64,000 bases of DNA from Sulfitobacter sp. OXR-159 (GCF_034377145.1 NZ_CP139707.1:2365001-2429000); one strand, 5' to 3'. Positions 42,461 to 53,036 are shown, counted from the first letter of the stretch. Made by a program: numbers and translations. Notes: generated by a model not told the origin, from the letters alone.

Positions 42461-44494
42461 GTGGCCTTTGAAGCTGACCCATACCAATACCCCGCCGCCG
42501 GTCCCGAAAGGAGCCGGCGGCTTTTCGTATATAACGGCGGGTTTCTGACGCAGCGGCGGGTGCGGCGCATTTTGCAGCTGTCGGGCCATTCCCTGCGCAT
42601 CGGCCTACCCGGTCCCGATGATGCCGTGGCGGTCTGGGGCAACTCCCCCACCGCGCACCGTGGGCTGGCCGTGGCGGCAAAACGCGGCGTGCCGGTGATC
42701 CGTGTGGAGGACGCTTGGCTGCGCTCTCTCCACCCGGGCCGCGCCGGAGAACCGCCCTTGGGCCTGCTGATCGACAGCCGGGGCGCGCATTTCGACCCCG
42801 CCCAACCTTCTGACCTTGAAGAACTTCTTGCCCATCATCCGCTGGACAACACCGCCCTACTGGACCGCGCGCGGGGCGGCATGGCGCAGATGGCCGAGGC
42901 GCATCTGACCAAATACGCGGGCTTTGACCTCGGCACCCCTGCGCCTGAACCGGGCTATGTGCTGGTGATCGACCAGACCCGCGGCGACGCTTCGGTTACC
43001 GCCTCGGGGGCGGATCGCGCACGGTTTCTGGAAATGCTCGTCTTCGCGCAAGAGGAACACCCCGGCGCGCGGGTGATCATCAAAAGCCACCCCGAGACGG
43101 TGCGGGGCTATCGCGCGGGGCATTTCGGCCCCGAGGATACCAACGACCGGATCACCCTGCGGACCGATCCCATCAGCCCTTTGGCGTTGTTCGAAGGCGC
43201 TGTCGGCGTCTATACCGTCTCCTCGCAAATGGGGTTCGAGGCGATCTTTGCCGGGCACAGGCCGCGCGTCTTTGGCCAGCCTTTCTACGCGGGCTGGGGG
43301 CTGACGGAGGATGAATTCCCCGTCCAACGCCGCCAGCGCCGCCAGCGCCGCCTTAGCCGCGCGCAGCTCTTTGCGGCGGCGATGATCCTCTATCCCACGT
43401 GGTACGACCCCTACCGCGACCGGCTCGGCAGTTTCGAGACGGCTCTCGCCGCGCTCACAGCGCAGGCCCGCGCGTGGCGGGAGGATCACCCCGGTTGGGA
43501 CGCTTGGGGCATGCGCCTGTGGAAGCGTCGCCCATTGCAGCAGTTCTTTGGCGCGTCAACGCCGCTTCGCTTCCGCAAAGGCCCGGCAGAAGCCCCCAAG
43601 CCGCCCCGCCGCGCCATGGTCTGGGCCAGCAAGGCAGAGACCGCGCCCCAAGGTGCGTTGCGGGTTGAAGACGGGTTTCTGCGCTCACGCGGGCTGGGGG
43701 CCGAACTGGTCCCGCCCCTTTCGCTGGTCTGCGATGATCTGGGCATCTACTACGACCCCCAAGGGCCAAGCCGTCTGGAGAAATGGATCGAAAAACGCGC
43801 CGAGCTGCGCCCCGATCAACTGGCCCGCGCCCGCGCGCTGATCGACAGGCTCACCGGCGCGGGGCTGAGCAAATACAACCTTGGCGGCGCCGCGCCCGAT
43901 CTGCCAACGGGACGCCGCATCCTTGTGCCCGGTCAGGTGGAAGATGACGCTTCGATCCTCACGGGCACAGACACCGTGCGCAGCAACGCGGCCCTGCTGG
44001 CCGCCGCCCGTGCCGCCAACCCGGATGCCGTGATCCTCTACAAACCCCACCCCGATGTCGAAGCGGGCCTGCGCAAAGGTACGACCGATGCAGGCGACGC
44101 CGATCTTATCCTCCACCACGCCGACCCGATGGCCCTGCTGGGCCGAGTCGACGCGGTTTGGACCATGACCTCGCTCTTGGGGTTCGAAGCCCTCCTGCGC
44201 CGCGTGCCGGTCGTGACCTTGGGCGCGCCTTTCTACGCAGGCTGGGGGCTGACCGAAGACCGGGGCGATGTGCCGCCCCGCCGCCGGGCGCAACCGACGT
44301 TGGAAGGGCTGGTCCATGCCACCCTCATTGATTACCCGCGCTACCGCGATCCGCTAAGCGGCCTGCCCTGCCCCGTCGAAGTGGTGGTCGAACGGCTGGC
44401 CTCCGGCAGCCTGCCCCGCGCCGGACTGGGCAACCGGCTGCTGTCGAAACTTCAAGGGGTCTTTGCCAGCCAGAGCCACCTCTGGCGGCGGTAG
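42461..44494 (+). CDS. kpsC: Capsule polysaccharide biosynthesis protein, KpsC type
   Basis: 677 residues, GTG start. KpsC extends the poly-Kdo linker on the lipid anchor using two beta-Kdo transferase domains. The duplication is visible: each half contains VIKSHPET or ILYKPHPDVE, then VSSQMGFEAIFAG or MTSLLGFEALLRR, and PFYAGWGLTED. The N-terminal half covers about 1-330 and the second from about 340. Follows the export lipoprotein and completes the linker set with the KpsS-like gene. Confidence 0.9.
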   Translation: MAFEADPYQYPAAGPERSRRLFVYNGGFLTQRRVRRILQLSGHSLRIGLPGPDDAVAVWGNSPTAHRGLAVAAKRGVPVIRVEDAWLRSLHPGRAGEPPLGLLIDSRGAHFDPAQPSDLEELLAHHPLDNTALLDRARGGMAQMAEAHLTKYAGFDLGTPAPEPGYVLVIDQTRGDASVTASGADRARFLEMLVFAQEEHPGARVIIKSHPETVRGYRAGHFGPEDTNDRITLRTDPISPLALFEGAVGVYTVSSQMGFEAIFAGHRPRVFGQPFYAGWGLTEDEFPVQRRQRRQRRLSRAQLFAAAMILYPTWYDPYRDRLGSFETALAALTAQARAWREDHPGWDAWGMRLWKRRPLQQFFGASTPLRFRKGPAEAPKPPRRAMVWASKAETAPQGALRVEDGFLRSRGLGAELVPPLSLVCDDLGIYYDPQGPSRLEKWIEKRAELRPDQLARARALIDRLTGAGLSKYNLGGAAPDLPTGRRILVPGQVEDDASILTGTDTVRSNAALLAAARAANPDAVILYKPHPDVEAGLRKGTTDAGDADLILHHADPMALLGRVDAVWTMTSLLGFEALLRRVPVVTLGAPFYAGWGLTEDRGDVPPRRRAQPTLEGLVHATLIDYPRYRDPLSGLPCPVEVVVERLASGSLPRAGLGNRLLSKLQGVFASQSHLWRR

Positions 44495-44497
44495 CGT

Positions 44498-45610
44498 TTA
44501 GTCGGCCGCGTTCCGACGCCAAACGTGCAGCAGGTCCGGTCCGATCTGCTGGCTCGACTGTAGGGCAAAGCGCGGCGCCTCGGCCAGTCGCGAAAGACCG
44601 AGCGCTCCGATCCCCGGCAGACCTTCGGCCCCGATCACCAACCCGGCGGTGAAGCCCACCAGCCGGTCGACCAAATCCGCCTCGATGAGCGAGGCGGCCA
44701 AGGCGCTGCCGCCCTCGCAGAAGATACGGGTGAGCCCATGGCCCGCCAGTTGCCGCAACACATCAGTGGGGTTCAATTGCGCCCCCCGCGCGGCGCAGGG
44801 CAGCATCGTGGCCCCCAGATCGGACCACGCTTTGACCAAGGCCGGATCGGCATCCGTGCCATGGCAGAGGATCAACGGCACCTCTGCCGCCGTCCGCGCC
44901 AATTGTCCCATCAGCGGCAGGTCGAGCCTGCGTGAGACGACAACGCGCGCCGGTTGCTGGGCGACGCCAAGACCGCGCACCGTGAGGCTGGGGTCATCCT
45001 TGCGCGCGGTGCCTGCCCCGACCATCACCGCGTCGTGCCGCGCGCGCATGGCATGGGTCAACCGCCGCGCCGGGGCGTCGGTGATCCATTGGCTCTCACC
45101 CGTGCCAGTAGCGATGCGCCCGTCAAAGGAATTGGCCAGCTTCAGCGTCAGCATCGGACGGCCCAGATCGGTACGGCAAAAGAAACCCGCGTTATCCGCG
45201 CGGGCCGCGTCTTCGTGCAGCCCGACTGAGACCTCGATCCCGGCATCCCGCAACATCGCGATGCCGCGCCCGTTGACCCGCGCATCGTCATCTTGGGTCG
45301 CGATCACCACGCGGGCCACGCCTGCGTCGATCAGCGCCTGCGCGCAAGGCGCTGTCTTACCGTGGTGGGAACAGGGCTCAAGCGTGACATAGACCGTCGC
45401 CCCGCGCGCCGCAGCGCCCGCCTGCGCCAGCGCCTGCGGCTCTGCATGGGGGCGCCCGCCGGGCTGGGTCCAACCGCGCCCAACGATCCGAGCGCCTTGC
45501 ACGATGACACAGCCGACCGCCGGGTTGGGCCAGACATTGCCCTGCCCGCGCCGCCCCAAGGACAGCGCAAGCGCCATGAACCGCGCGTCGCTCACCCGAT
45601 CGCCGGTCAC
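44498..45610 (-). CDS. ribD: Bifunctional pyrimidine deaminase/reductase RibD
   Basis: 370 residues. The deaminase half has the zinc site HAEPQAL and [16 protein letters not shown]; the reductase half starts near 150 ([27 protein letters not shown]) and holds [15 protein letters not shown] and [13 protein letters not shown] strands with [20 protein letters not shown]. It carries out the second and third steps of riboflavin synthesis. Overlaps the nrdR stop by 4 bp. It is separated from ribE by the three capsule genes. Confidence 0.95.
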   Translation of the reverse strand: MTGDRVSDARFMALALSLGRRGQGNVWPNPAVGCVIVQGARIVGRGWTQPGGRPHAEPQALAQAGAAARGATVYVTLEPCSHHGKTAPCAQALIDAGVARVVIATQDDDARVNGRGIAMLRDAGIEVSVGLHEDAARADNAGFFCRTDLGRPMLTLKLANSFDGRIATGTGESQWITDAPARRLTHAMRARHDAVMVGAGTARKDDPSLTVRGLGVAQQPARVVVSRRLDLPLMGQLARTAAEVPLILCHGTDADPALVKAWSDLGATMLPCAARGAQLNPTDVLRQLAGHGLTRIFCEGGSALAASLIEADLVDRLVGFTAGLVIGAEGLPGIGALGLSRLAEAPRFALQSSQQIGPDLLHVWRRNAAD

Positions 45611-46074
45611 TCTTCCGGCAGAGCGTCGGGCCGCAGTTCTTGAACGAATTTATCGAAATCATCCGCGGCTTGGAAGTTCTTGTAAACTGAGGCGAAACGC
45701 ACATAGGCAACTGTGTCGATCCGAGCCAGCGCTTCCATCACGATCTCGCCGATGTGTTTGGAACTAATGTCGGTCTCGCCCATGCTTTCCAATCGGCGCA
45801 CGATGCCGGAAATCATCTGATCGATACGTTCCGGATCAATGGGGCGTTTTTGCATGGAGATGCGGATCGAGCGTTCCAGCTTGTCGCGGTCAAAGTCTTC
45901 GCGTTTGCCAGAGGTTTTGATCACCACAAGATCGCGCAGTTGCACCCGTTCATAAGTGGTAAAGCGTCCCCCGCAAGCCGGACAGAACCGTCTGCGCCGG
46001 ATCGAGACGTGATCCTCGGCCGGGCGGCTGTCTTTCACTTGGGTGTCGATATTTCCGCAAAACGGGCAGCGCAT
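45607..46074 (-). CDS. nrdR: Transcriptional repressor NrdR
   Basis: 155 residues. An N-terminal zinc ribbon ([18 protein letters not shown] ... [19 protein letters not shown]) is followed by an ATP-cone ([32 protein letters not shown]). It represses ribonucleotide reductase genes in response to nucleotide levels. The gene is upstream of and overlaps ribD (ATGA), a usual arrangement in alphaproteobacteria. No NrdR box was found in its own 186-bp upstream region. Confidence 0.96.
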   Translation of the reverse strand: MRCPFCGNIDTQVKDSRPAEDHVSIRRRRFCPACGGRFTTYERVQLRDLVVIKTSGKREDFDRDKLERSIRISMQKRPIDPERIDQMISGIVRRLESMGETDISSKHIGEIVMEALARIDTVAYVRFASVYKNFQAADDFDKFVQELRPDALPEE

Positions 46075-46260
46075 GGGCCGTCCCCCTCTTCATCCTGCCT
46101 CACTTGTGGGGCGCGCGGCCCTCTTGTCAAAACTTATAGGGGAGCCGCGAGGTTTTGGGTAGAGAAGATTTCCACAGCTAGATGTTGCGTTCAAAAATGT
46201 GTCATGGACCCAACGCCATGCCCCCGCGTTGGTCAGCCAAGGACATAAACGGAGCATGCT

Positions 46261-46932
46261 ATGACCAAGACACTTTTCCTCACCGGTGCCTCCAGCGGGA
46301 TCGGCGCGGCCACCGCGCGAGCCGCAGCCATGGCGGGCTGGAACATCGGCCTGTTCGCCCGCAGCGAAGAGAAACTGAACGCCCTCGCCGATGAGATCGG
46401 AGATCAGGCGCTGGTGCTCGTGGGCGACGCCACCGATTACGACACGCAGAAACAGGCGCTCGACAAGCTCGCCGATCACTTTGGCGGGGTCGATGCGGCA
46501 TTCGCCAATGCCGGACGTGGCACCAGCCCGGCGGGCACCGAAAAGGGCGATCCGCAGGATTGGAAGGCGATGGTGGACCTCAATATCATGGGCGCGCTCT
46601 ATACCGCTCATGCCGCCATGCCGCATCTGCGCAAAACGACCGGGCAATATGTCGTTACCGGCTCTGCCGCAGGTCGGCGCCATATCCAAGGCTCAATTTA
46701 TAGCGCCACCAAATGGTTCATCCACGGTTTCGCGGGCAATCTGGCGGATGAGATGGCCGAATGGGGTGGCCGCTGCATGGTGGTGTCCCCCGGCATGGTC
46801 GATACGGCCTTTTTCGATGAGGCCAAACCCGACAAGCTGCAACCCGAGGACGTGGCAAATGCCGTCATGCATGCCCTCGAAGCACCTGCGCGGGCGGCGG
46901 TGCGTGAAATCCATCTGATGCCGACGGGCTGA
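46261..46932 (+). CDS. Short-chain dehydrogenase/reductase
   Basis: 223 residues. Classical SDR: TGASSGIG cofactor loop at 7-14, ANAGRG near 80-85, and the YSATK catalytic motif. The acid/basic residue following the second strand favours NADP(H) but is not decisive. Substrate unknown. Divergent from nrdR with no obvious partners. Confidence 0.88.
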   Translation: MTKTLFLTGASSGIGAATARAAAMAGWNIGLFARSEEKLNALADEIGDQALVLVGDATDYDTQKQALDKLADHFGGVDAAFANAGRGTSPAGTEKGDPQDWKAMVDLNIMGALYTAHAAMPHLRKTTGQYVVTGSAAGRRHIQGSIYSATKWFIHGFAGNLADEMAEWGGRCMVVSPGMVDTAFFDEAKPDKLQPEDVANAVMHALEAPARAAVREIHLMPTG

Positions 46933-46950
46933 GCCCTGTCCGGTCCGGCG

Positions 46951-47367
46951 TCAGTCGGGCCGGAAATGCGCCGCGATTTGGCGGTGATGAGGGGTATTGC
47001 GATGCTCGAACAGATAGATGCCCTGCCATGTCCCCAGCATCATCCGCCCCCGCCCCACGGGGATGCTGAGGCTGACGGGCAGAACCGAGGCTTTGATATG
47101 CGCAGGCATGTCATCCGCCCCTTCCAACAGATGCGTCAGATAGCCCATTTGCGGCGCATCCGCAGGCGGCACCAGCCGCGCGAAATAGGCCAAGAGGTCG
47201 CGCTGCACGTCTGGATCGGCGTTCTCTTGGATCAACAGCGAGGCAGAGGTGTGCCGCACAAGGAGCGTCAGCAGCCCATCCCCCTGCCCGGCAAGCCATC
47301 GGGCCACATCATCGGTGAATTCGTAGAGCGCCTGCCCGCGCGTTTCGACGGTAAATATAGTCTGCAT
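46951..47367 (-). CDS. YjbQ/UPF0047-family protein (secondary thiamine-phosphate synthase type)
   Basis: 138 residues from ATG at 47367. Family motifs: LLVRHTSASLLIQENADPDVQRDLLAYFARLVP and the late PVGRGRMMLGTWQGIYLFEHR. Members bind a metal through conserved His residues; some have weak thiamine-phosphate synthase activity, others unknown. It abuts the stop of the preceding secreted protein gene. Confidence 0.88.
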   Translation of the reverse strand: MQTIFTVETRGQALYEFTDDVARWLAGQGDGLLTLLVRHTSASLLIQENADPDVQRDLLAYFARLVPPADAPQMGYLTHLLEGADDMPAHIKASVLPVSLSIPVGRGRMMLGTWQGIYLFEHRNTPHHRQIAAHFRPD

Positions 47368-47368
47368 C

Positions 47369-47848
47369 TTAGCAGGCTCCCCAATTTCGCGCGTCGGCAT
47401 CCCAGCATTGGCCCGCAGCCTGTTTCGCATCGCTGAGCGCAAAGAGCCCCAGTTCCGCCGTACCGCTGTCGCAGGTAAGTGCTGCGATCTCGCGGCCCTG
47501 CTCGGTCACTGTCACACCGCCATTGCTGGTTTGATCAATCTTGTCGTATGCGCCGTAGACCTCATAGGAAAACGCGCCGTTGCGAAAGGTCGTGCTCTCC
47601 CAAATGGCGCGACCAATCCCCGGCCAAGGCTGATGCGCGACCTCCTTGATCGGAGCGCTCAACCTCAGGTCAGGCGCGGCGTAAGGGCCAAAGCGGTAGG
47701 TCACGCGATCCCCGGTGATACAGACATCCAACTGCTTGGTGCCCCTGCCGGTCGTACAGCTCAAAACCGTGGTGCTGACTGCGTCGCAAAGGGCAGCGGC
47801 TTGGCTGACGCCGAGGGTCAGAAACAGGCTGGCAAGAACGAGACGCAT
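47369..47848 (-). CDS. Secreted hypothetical protein, cysteine-rich
   Basis: 159 residues from 47848 (MRLVLASLFLTLGVSQAAALC); another possible start lies seven codons upstream (MLRWINL). The signal peptide is clear and four or more cysteines (ALCDAVSTTVLSC, DVCI, ALTC, GQCW, WGAC) suggest disulfides in the periplasm. No family recognised. In tandem with YjbQ. Confidence 0.7.
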   Translation of the reverse strand: MRLVLASLFLTLGVSQAAALCDAVSTTVLSCTTGRGTKQLDVCITGDRVTYRFGPYAAPDLRLSAPIKEVAHQPWPGIGRAIWESTTFRNGAFSYEVYGAYDKIDQTSNGGVTVTEQGREIAALTCDSGTAELGLFALSDAKQAAGQCWDADARNWGAC

Positions 47849-47927
47849 GAGATTGATCCACCGCAACATCCCACGCAGGATAGGCCCGAGGTGCCGCGCA
47901 GACAACGGTCTGGGTCAGATTTTGGCT

Positions 47928-48341
47928 CTAGAAATCTTCCAACTCAATCAGGTGGTCCGAACAGAACTGACGCGCATGGTGGCTGGGCAGGTTCTCTCCC
48001 GCGCGACGCAGAGTGACGGAATAGGACTGCCGGATATCGCCGTTCACCCGCTCGGGATCGGTGGTGAAAACAACGCCGGTTCGGCCCACACCGCTGAGCG
48101 ACGGCCCACGGGGCGTTTTGATGAAAAGCCGCTCACTGCGCGGCAGGCCCAAAACATCCTGCGCAAATTCTGCCGCTGCGCACCAGACGTGACGCGCGCC
48201 TGCACCGTGGTCTTCGATCACCTCAAAATCACGCGCGGTGAGGGGCACGACGACCAACCAATTCTCGGCCCGATAAGCCTGCGCGGCGGCTTGCAGCGGC
48301 AGCACCAAGCACAGAAGGGTAAGGAGAGTTTTGCGCATCAT
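47928..48341 (-). CDS. Secreted hypothetical protein
   Basis: 137 residues. Ribosome site AAGGAGGATCCC precedes tandem ATG codons; a signal peptide follows (MMRKTLLTLLCLVLPLQAAAQA). Mature part: YRAENWLVVVPLTARDFEVIEDHGAGARHVWCAAAEFAQDVLG with two cysteines (WCAAAEF and QFCSDHL) that could pair. Common in roseobacters next to rpoD but of unknown role. Confidence 0.7.
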   Translation of the reverse strand: MMRKTLLTLLCLVLPLQAAAQAYRAENWLVVVPLTARDFEVIEDHGAGARHVWCAAAEFAQDVLGLPRSERLFIKTPRGPSLSGVGRTGVVFTTDPERVNGDIRQSYSVTLRRAGENLPSHHARQFCSDHLIELEDF

Positions 48342-48415
48342 GGGATCCTCCTTGGGATATCCCACTGATGTAAGCGGCGCGCGCGGCAGGTCAAAGGCCC
48401 ACCCCGCAAAAGGAA

Positions 48416-48436
48416 GCGCGGCCACCGGGGCCGCGC
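48416..48436 (-). terminator. Terminator of rpoD
   Basis: GCGCGGCC / GGCCGCGC with a 5-nt loop, seven bases beyond the rpoD stop; TTCCTTTT follows on the minus strand. Confidence 0.65.
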
Positions 48437-48442
48437 ATCGTT

Positions 48443-50425
48443 TTATTGATCAAGGAAGCTGCGCAGCTTGCGCGAGCGGCTCGGGTGTTTGAGCTTGCGC
48501 AGTGCCTTGGCTTCGATCTGGCGAATACGTTCGCGGGTGACCGAGAACTGCTGACCGACTTCTTCGAGCGTGTGGTCGGTGTTCATGCCGATCCCGAAAC
48601 GCATCCGAAGGACACGTTCCTCACGCGGGGTGAGCGATGACAGCACGCGGGTGGTGGTTTCCTTGAGGTTTTCCTGAATGGCGCTGTCGAGCGGCAGCAC
48701 GGCATTCTTGTCCTCAATGAAATCGCCCAGTTGGCTGTCTTCCTCATCGCCGATGGGCGTCTCAAGGCTGATCGGCTCCTTGGCAATCTTCATCACCTTG
48801 CGGACCTTCTCAAGCGGCATTTGCAGCTTTTCGGCCAGTTCCTCTGGCGTTGGCTCGCGGCCAATCTCGTGCAGCATCTGGCGACCGGTCCGAACCAGCT
48901 TGTTGATCGTCTCGATCATATGCACTGGAATACGGATGGTGCGCGCCTGATCCGCGATCGAACGGGTGATCGCCTGACGGATCCACCACGTCGCATAGGT
49001 GGAGAACTTGTAGCCGCGGCGGTACTCGAACTTATCCACGGCCTTCATCAGGCCGATGTTACCTTCCTGAATAAGATCAAGGAATTGCAAGCCGCGGTTC
49101 GTGTACTTCTTGGCGATGGAGATGACGAGGCGCAGGTTCGCTTCGACCATTTCCTTCTTGGCCTGACGGGCTTCTTTTTCGCCTTTCTGGACCTGCTGCA
49201 CGATGCGGCGGAATTCAGAGATATCAAGACCGACATACTGACCGACCTGCGCCATGTCAGCGCGCAATTCTTCGACCTTGTCGCTAGAGCGTTCGATAAA
49301 CATCTGCCAACCGCGACCGGACTTCTCGGCCATCCGCTCCATCCAGTTGGGATCAAGCTCGTAGCCACGGTAGTTGTCGACGAACTCCTTGCGGTTGATG
49401 CGCGCTTGGTCGGCAAGCTTTACCATCGCGCTGTCGATCTGCATGATGCGACGGTTGATGCCGTAAAGCTGGTCGATCAGGGCTTCGATACGGTTGTTGT
49501 GCAGGTGCAGTTCGTTCACCAACAGCACGATCTCGGACCGCAGCTTTTGGTACATTGCCTCCTGATCTTTGGTGAAAGACCCGTCTTCGTTCAGCGTGGC
49601 CGAGATGCGGCTGTCCTGCATCGCGCTGAGCTTTTCGTAGTCATCCGCAATGATGTCGAGCGCTTCGAGGACCTGAGGTTTCAGCGCCGCTTCCATGGCC
49701 GCAAGGCTCATGTTGGCCTGTTCGTCCTCATCGTCGTCGTCGTCGGAAGAGATCGGGTTGCCGTCGGCGTCGTACTCGGGTTTCGAGTCTTCGCTTTTGG
49801 TTTCGGTCCCAGCGGTGGGGGCGACGACGGGTGTGGTCTCTTCCTCATCGCCCATCTGGGTGCCAAAGGTCGCCTCAAGATCGATCACGTCGCGCAGCAG
49901 AATGTCTTCGGACAGAAGTTCGTCGCGCCAGATGGTAATCGCCTGAAACGTCAGCGGGCTTTCGCAGAGCCCGGCGATCATCGTGTTGCGGCCGGCCTCG
50001 ATCCGCTTGGCGATGGCGATCTCGCCCTCACGGCTAAGCAACTCAACGCTGCCCATCTCGCGCAGGTACATGCGGACCGGGTCATCGGTGCGGTCGAGTT
50101 TTTCAGAGGTGCCAGAGGACAGCGCCACATCACGGTTGGACTCGGTGGTCGTGACTTCGGTCGAGCCTTTGTTCTCTTCCTCTTCGGCCTCTTCGTCTTC
50201 GATGATGTTGATGCCCATTTCCGACAGCATCGACATCACGTCTTCGATCTGTTCTGAGCTTACCTGATCGGGCGGCAGCACCGTGTTGAGCTGATCATAG
50301 GTGATATAGCCCTTCTCGCGGGCCTCGCCGATCATCTTCTTCACGGCGGCTTGGCTCATGTCGAGCGAGTGGCCAGCCTCTGAATCGTTGCTCTTTGCGT
50401 CGTCATTCGTATCTTTGGCAGCCAT
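48443..50425 (-). CDS. rpoD: RNA polymerase primary sigma factor (sigma-70)
   Basis: 660 residues from MAAKDT at 50425 (AAGGAGCATGAG before it). It recognises housekeeping promoters. Region 1.1 is at the N-terminus, the long acidic insert ([14 protein letters not shown]) lies in the nonconserved region, region 2 is [63 protein letters not shown] in pieces, and region 4.2 is [36 protein letters not shown]. It lies downstream of dnaG; no rpsU is present. Confidence 0.97.
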   Translation of the reverse strand: MAAKDTNDDAKSNDSEAGHSLDMSQAAVKKMIGEAREKGYITYDQLNTVLPPDQVSSEQIEDVMSMLSEMGINIIEDEEAEEEENKGSTEVTTTESNRDVALSSGTSEKLDRTDDPVRMYLREMGSVELLSREGEIAIAKRIEAGRNTMIAGLCESPLTFQAITIWRDELLSEDILLRDVIDLEATFGTQMGDEEETTPVVAPTAGTETKSEDSKPEYDADGNPISSDDDDDEDEQANMSLAAMEAALKPQVLEALDIIADDYEKLSAMQDSRISATLNEDGSFTKDQEAMYQKLRSEIVLLVNELHLHNNRIEALIDQLYGINRRIMQIDSAMVKLADQARINRKEFVDNYRGYELDPNWMERMAEKSGRGWQMFIERSSDKVEELRADMAQVGQYVGLDISEFRRIVQQVQKGEKEARQAKKEMVEANLRLVISIAKKYTNRGLQFLDLIQEGNIGLMKAVDKFEYRRGYKFSTYATWWIRQAITRSIADQARTIRIPVHMIETINKLVRTGRQMLHEIGREPTPEELAEKLQMPLEKVRKVMKIAKEPISLETPIGDEEDSQLGDFIEDKNAVLPLDSAIQENLKETTTRVLSSLTPREERVLRMRFGIGMNTDHTLEEVGQQFSVTRERIRQIEAKALRKLKHPSRSRKLRSFLDQ

Positions 50426-50561
50426 CTCATGCTCCTTCAGCGCGTCAGCGCGAATCATCCGCAGACGATTCGGTTTTCCGAATCATGCGGGGTTATTGGT
50501 GATTCTTAAACCCGTTGCCCAGCATTTTCAAAAAGTCCTGCAAATGGGCCACGCTGATGCC

Positions 50562-52562
50562 TCATCCGCGACCCTTCGACTTCTCATATTTAATCGTTCC
50601 CAAGAGCGCATCCAGTGCGCTGCGTTCATCGCGGTCCATGGTCATGCCGTTGTCGCCCACGTCGAATTCCCCGTTGCTTTCTTCCTGCGCGCTGCGGCGG
50701 GCAAGGTCGGCGGCGCGGGCCGCTTCGCTCAGGCGCCAGGTTACCCCCTCGTCTGCCGGGCCGCTGAGGTCTTCGACGGCTTCGGCAATCTCTTCGTTCA
50801 GCCCACGGGCGGCATCCAGCTTGGCCAGTTCCTCGGCCACAGTCAGGCGGGTCATGTCCACGTTGCCGGGATTGCGAATGCAGGGCGTGATGGCAACGTG
50901 GCGTTGCCCCTTCATGTTTTCAAGTGTCTCCCAGCCGATGGCATAGGAAATCTCATCGCGCAGCGTCTCTTGACCTGCATGGCCAAAGCGCAGCAGCAGA
51001 TCGCGCAGCCGGGCGTGGTCGGGATCGTCGCAGCGCATCGCCTCCAACCCGGTCTCGAAAGTCTCAACCAATTGCGGGCAGTCGACGAGGGCCACGAGGA
51101 TCACCGCCTCGCGCAGATGCATGCCCACCTGTTCATCGCTCATCGCCACGAGGGCCGAGGCTTTCGTACTCGCCAAAGGTGCCAGCGGCGCGCCCCATGG
51201 AGCACCCTTGCCCCCTTTGCCCCCGCCCTTGCCCGAGCCCCTGCCGCCCACGGGACGAAAATCAGGGCGCTGTTTTTGCGGGCGGAACAGGTCCCACCGG
51301 AGGTCTTTGATCTCTTGCCCATAGTGACTGCGGATCGACGGATCGCGGATAAGTTTAATCTTTTCGCGCAGACTTTTATCCAGCGCCGCTTTTCGTTCGG
51401 GGCTGTCAAAGACCTTGCCCTCGGTCTCGCGCTGCCACAGCAGACGCACCATGGGCAGGGCGCTGTCCAAGAGCTTTTGCAAGGCCCCGGCCCCTTGGGC
51501 CCGCAGCAGATCGTCGGGGTCTTGCCCCTCGGGCATCACCGCGAAACGCAAGCTCTGCCCGGCCTCCAACAGCGGGAGGGCCAGATCGATCAATCGAAGC
51601 GCAGCACGCTGGCCCGCCGCGTCGCCATCCAGTGTAATAATCGGCTCGGGCGCGATCCGCCACAGCATCTGCAACTGATTCTCGGTAATCGCGGTGCCAA
51701 GCGGGGCCACGGCCCCTTCAAACCCCGCCCCATGCAGGGCGATCACATCCATATAACCTTCGGCCACGATCAACGCCTGCCCCCGCCCTGCGGCGGCGCG
51801 GGCGTCTTTCACATTGTAAAGGCTGCGGCCCTTGTCGAAGAGTTCTGTCTCAGGAGAGTTGAGGTATTTCGCCTTATCCTCGGGGTCCATCGCGCGACCG
51901 CCAAAAGCGATCGCCCGCCCCCGCGCATCGCGGATCGGGAACATAATGCGCCCGCGAAAAGTGTCATAGGGTTTTCCCCCCTTGGACGAGGGTTTCGCCA
52001 GCCCCGCCCCAAGGATCAACTCATCCGCGACGCCCTTAGATTTGAGCGCATCCCATAGACCCTGCCAACTGTTCGGCGCAAAGCCAATCTCCCAATGGGC
52101 CTGCGCCTGTTCCGACAACCCGCGCTTGGCCAAATAGTCCCGCGCCGCCCCCGCAGCCCCGGTGCGCAATTGCAGGCGGAACCACTGCACCGCCTGCTCC
52201 ATCACCTCGGCCAGTTGCGTGCGTTTGTCAGCCTTAGCCTGCGCGCGCGGGTCTTGCTTGGGCACCGGCATGCCGACTTCGCGGGCGATAATCTCTACCG
52301 CCTCCATGAAGCTCACATTCTCGGTCTCGCGCACGAAAGAGATCGCGTCCCCTTTCGCGTGACAACCAAAGCAGTAGTAGAAGCCTTTGCGGTCATCGAC
52401 GTGAAAGCTGGCGGATTTTTCCTGATGGAAAGGGCACGGCGCCCACATGTCGCCTTTGCCCTGATTGGACTTTCGGTTGTCCCATATGACCTTACGCCCC
52501 ACCACCTGAGACAGGCTGGCGCGGTCACGCAGTTCTTCCAAAAATCCAGGGGGCAGGCTCAT
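50562..52562 (-). CDS. dnaG: DNA primase
   Basis: 666 residues from MSLPPGF at 52562. It makes RNA primers in replication. The CHC2 zinc finger is CPFHQEKSASFHVDDRKGFYYCFGC; TOPRIM motifs are LIVAEGYMDVIAL and TLDGDAAGQRA; the C-terminal DnaB-binding domain is diverged and includes a Gly/Arg-rich linker (RPVGGRGSGKGGGKGG). A 136-bp gap leads to rpoD, consistent with the macromolecular-synthesis arrangement dnaG-rpoD. Confidence 0.97.
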   Translation of the reverse strand: MSLPPGFLEELRDRASLSQVVGRKVIWDNRKSNQGKGDMWAPCPFHQEKSASFHVDDRKGFYYCFGCHAKGDAISFVRETENVSFMEAVEIIAREVGMPVPKQDPRAQAKADKRTQLAEVMEQAVQWFRLQLRTGAAGAARDYLAKRGLSEQAQAHWEIGFAPNSWQGLWDALKSKGVADELILGAGLAKPSSKGGKPYDTFRGRIMFPIRDARGRAIAFGGRAMDPEDKAKYLNSPETELFDKGRSLYNVKDARAAAGRGQALIVAEGYMDVIALHGAGFEGAVAPLGTAITENQLQMLWRIAPEPIITLDGDAAGQRAALRLIDLALPLLEAGQSLRFAVMPEGQDPDDLLRAQGAGALQKLLDSALPMVRLLWQRETEGKVFDSPERKAALDKSLREKIKLIRDPSIRSHYGQEIKDLRWDLFRPQKQRPDFRPVGGRGSGKGGGKGGKGAPWGAPLAPLASTKASALVAMSDEQVGMHLREAVILVALVDCPQLVETFETGLEAMRCDDPDHARLRDLLLRFGHAGQETLRDEISYAIGWETLENMKGQRHVAITPCIRNPGNVDMTRLTVAEELAKLDAARGLNEEIAEAVEDLSGPADEGVTWRLSEAARAADLARRSAQEESNGEFDVGDNGMTMDRDERSALDALLGTIKYEKSKGRG

Positions 52563-52638
52563 GACTTCATATACCGGGCGGGGCGGATCAGAGTCCAGAG
52601 GAGGCAGGTCAGCCACGGGCGGCAAAGCGCCCTTCCAC

Positions 52639-52661
52639 GCCGGGCAGCGCCCCTGCCCGGC
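52639..52661 (-). terminator. Hairpin after the secreted protein gene at 52677
   Basis: GCCGGGCAG / CTGCCCGGC, perfect 9-bp arms with a CGCCC loop. No T-run on the minus strand. Confidence 0.45.
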
Positions 52662-52676
52662 ATTGTGTTTGTTAGC

Positions 52677-52985
52677 TTACTGCGCGAGGCACATTTCTTT
52701 CCATGCAGCGGAAAGATCGTTCTTTTTCACATCGCGCATCTTCATCTCATAAACCCAAGGGGTCACCAACGGGATCGCAGTGTTAAAGCTCTCGGGCCAT
52801 GTCGCCTTGGCCTTCACGGCGGCGGGCACTTCGCGTTCCTTCACCCGGTCAAGCCGCGCCTGCTGCACCGCGGCGACCACGGCGGCCTGATGCATACAGC
52901 TGTCTTCTTTTTTCGAGGCCGCCAGCGCCGGGCCCGAGACCGCCATGCTCATCGCGGCCAAAGCGGCCAAAATCGTTTTGTTCAT
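52677..52985 (-). CDS. Small secreted hypothetical protein
   Basis: 102 residues. Signal peptide MNKTILAALAAMSMAVSGPALAA, then a helical mature part with two cysteines (DSCMHQAA and EMCLAQ) near the two ends, likely a disulfide. Unknown family. Lies between dnaG and soxG on the same strand. Confidence 0.7.
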   Translation of the reverse strand: MNKTILAALAAMSMAVSGPALAASKKEDSCMHQAAVVAAVQQARLDRVKEREVPAAVKAKATWPESFNTAIPLVTPWVYEMKMRDVKKNDLSAAWKEMCLAQ

Positions 52986-53036
52986 GTCTATGCTCCGTTG
53001 TTTGCCAAACGGGGATTCGGGCCCCCGCCGGACAAC

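Noticed and set aside
48731..50257. 508-codon plus-strand frame opposite rpoD
   Set aside because: Antisense of the highly conserved sigma factor; no start site or domain.
50358..52058. Plus-strand frame opposite dnaG
   Set aside because: Shadow of primase; no coding bias of its own.
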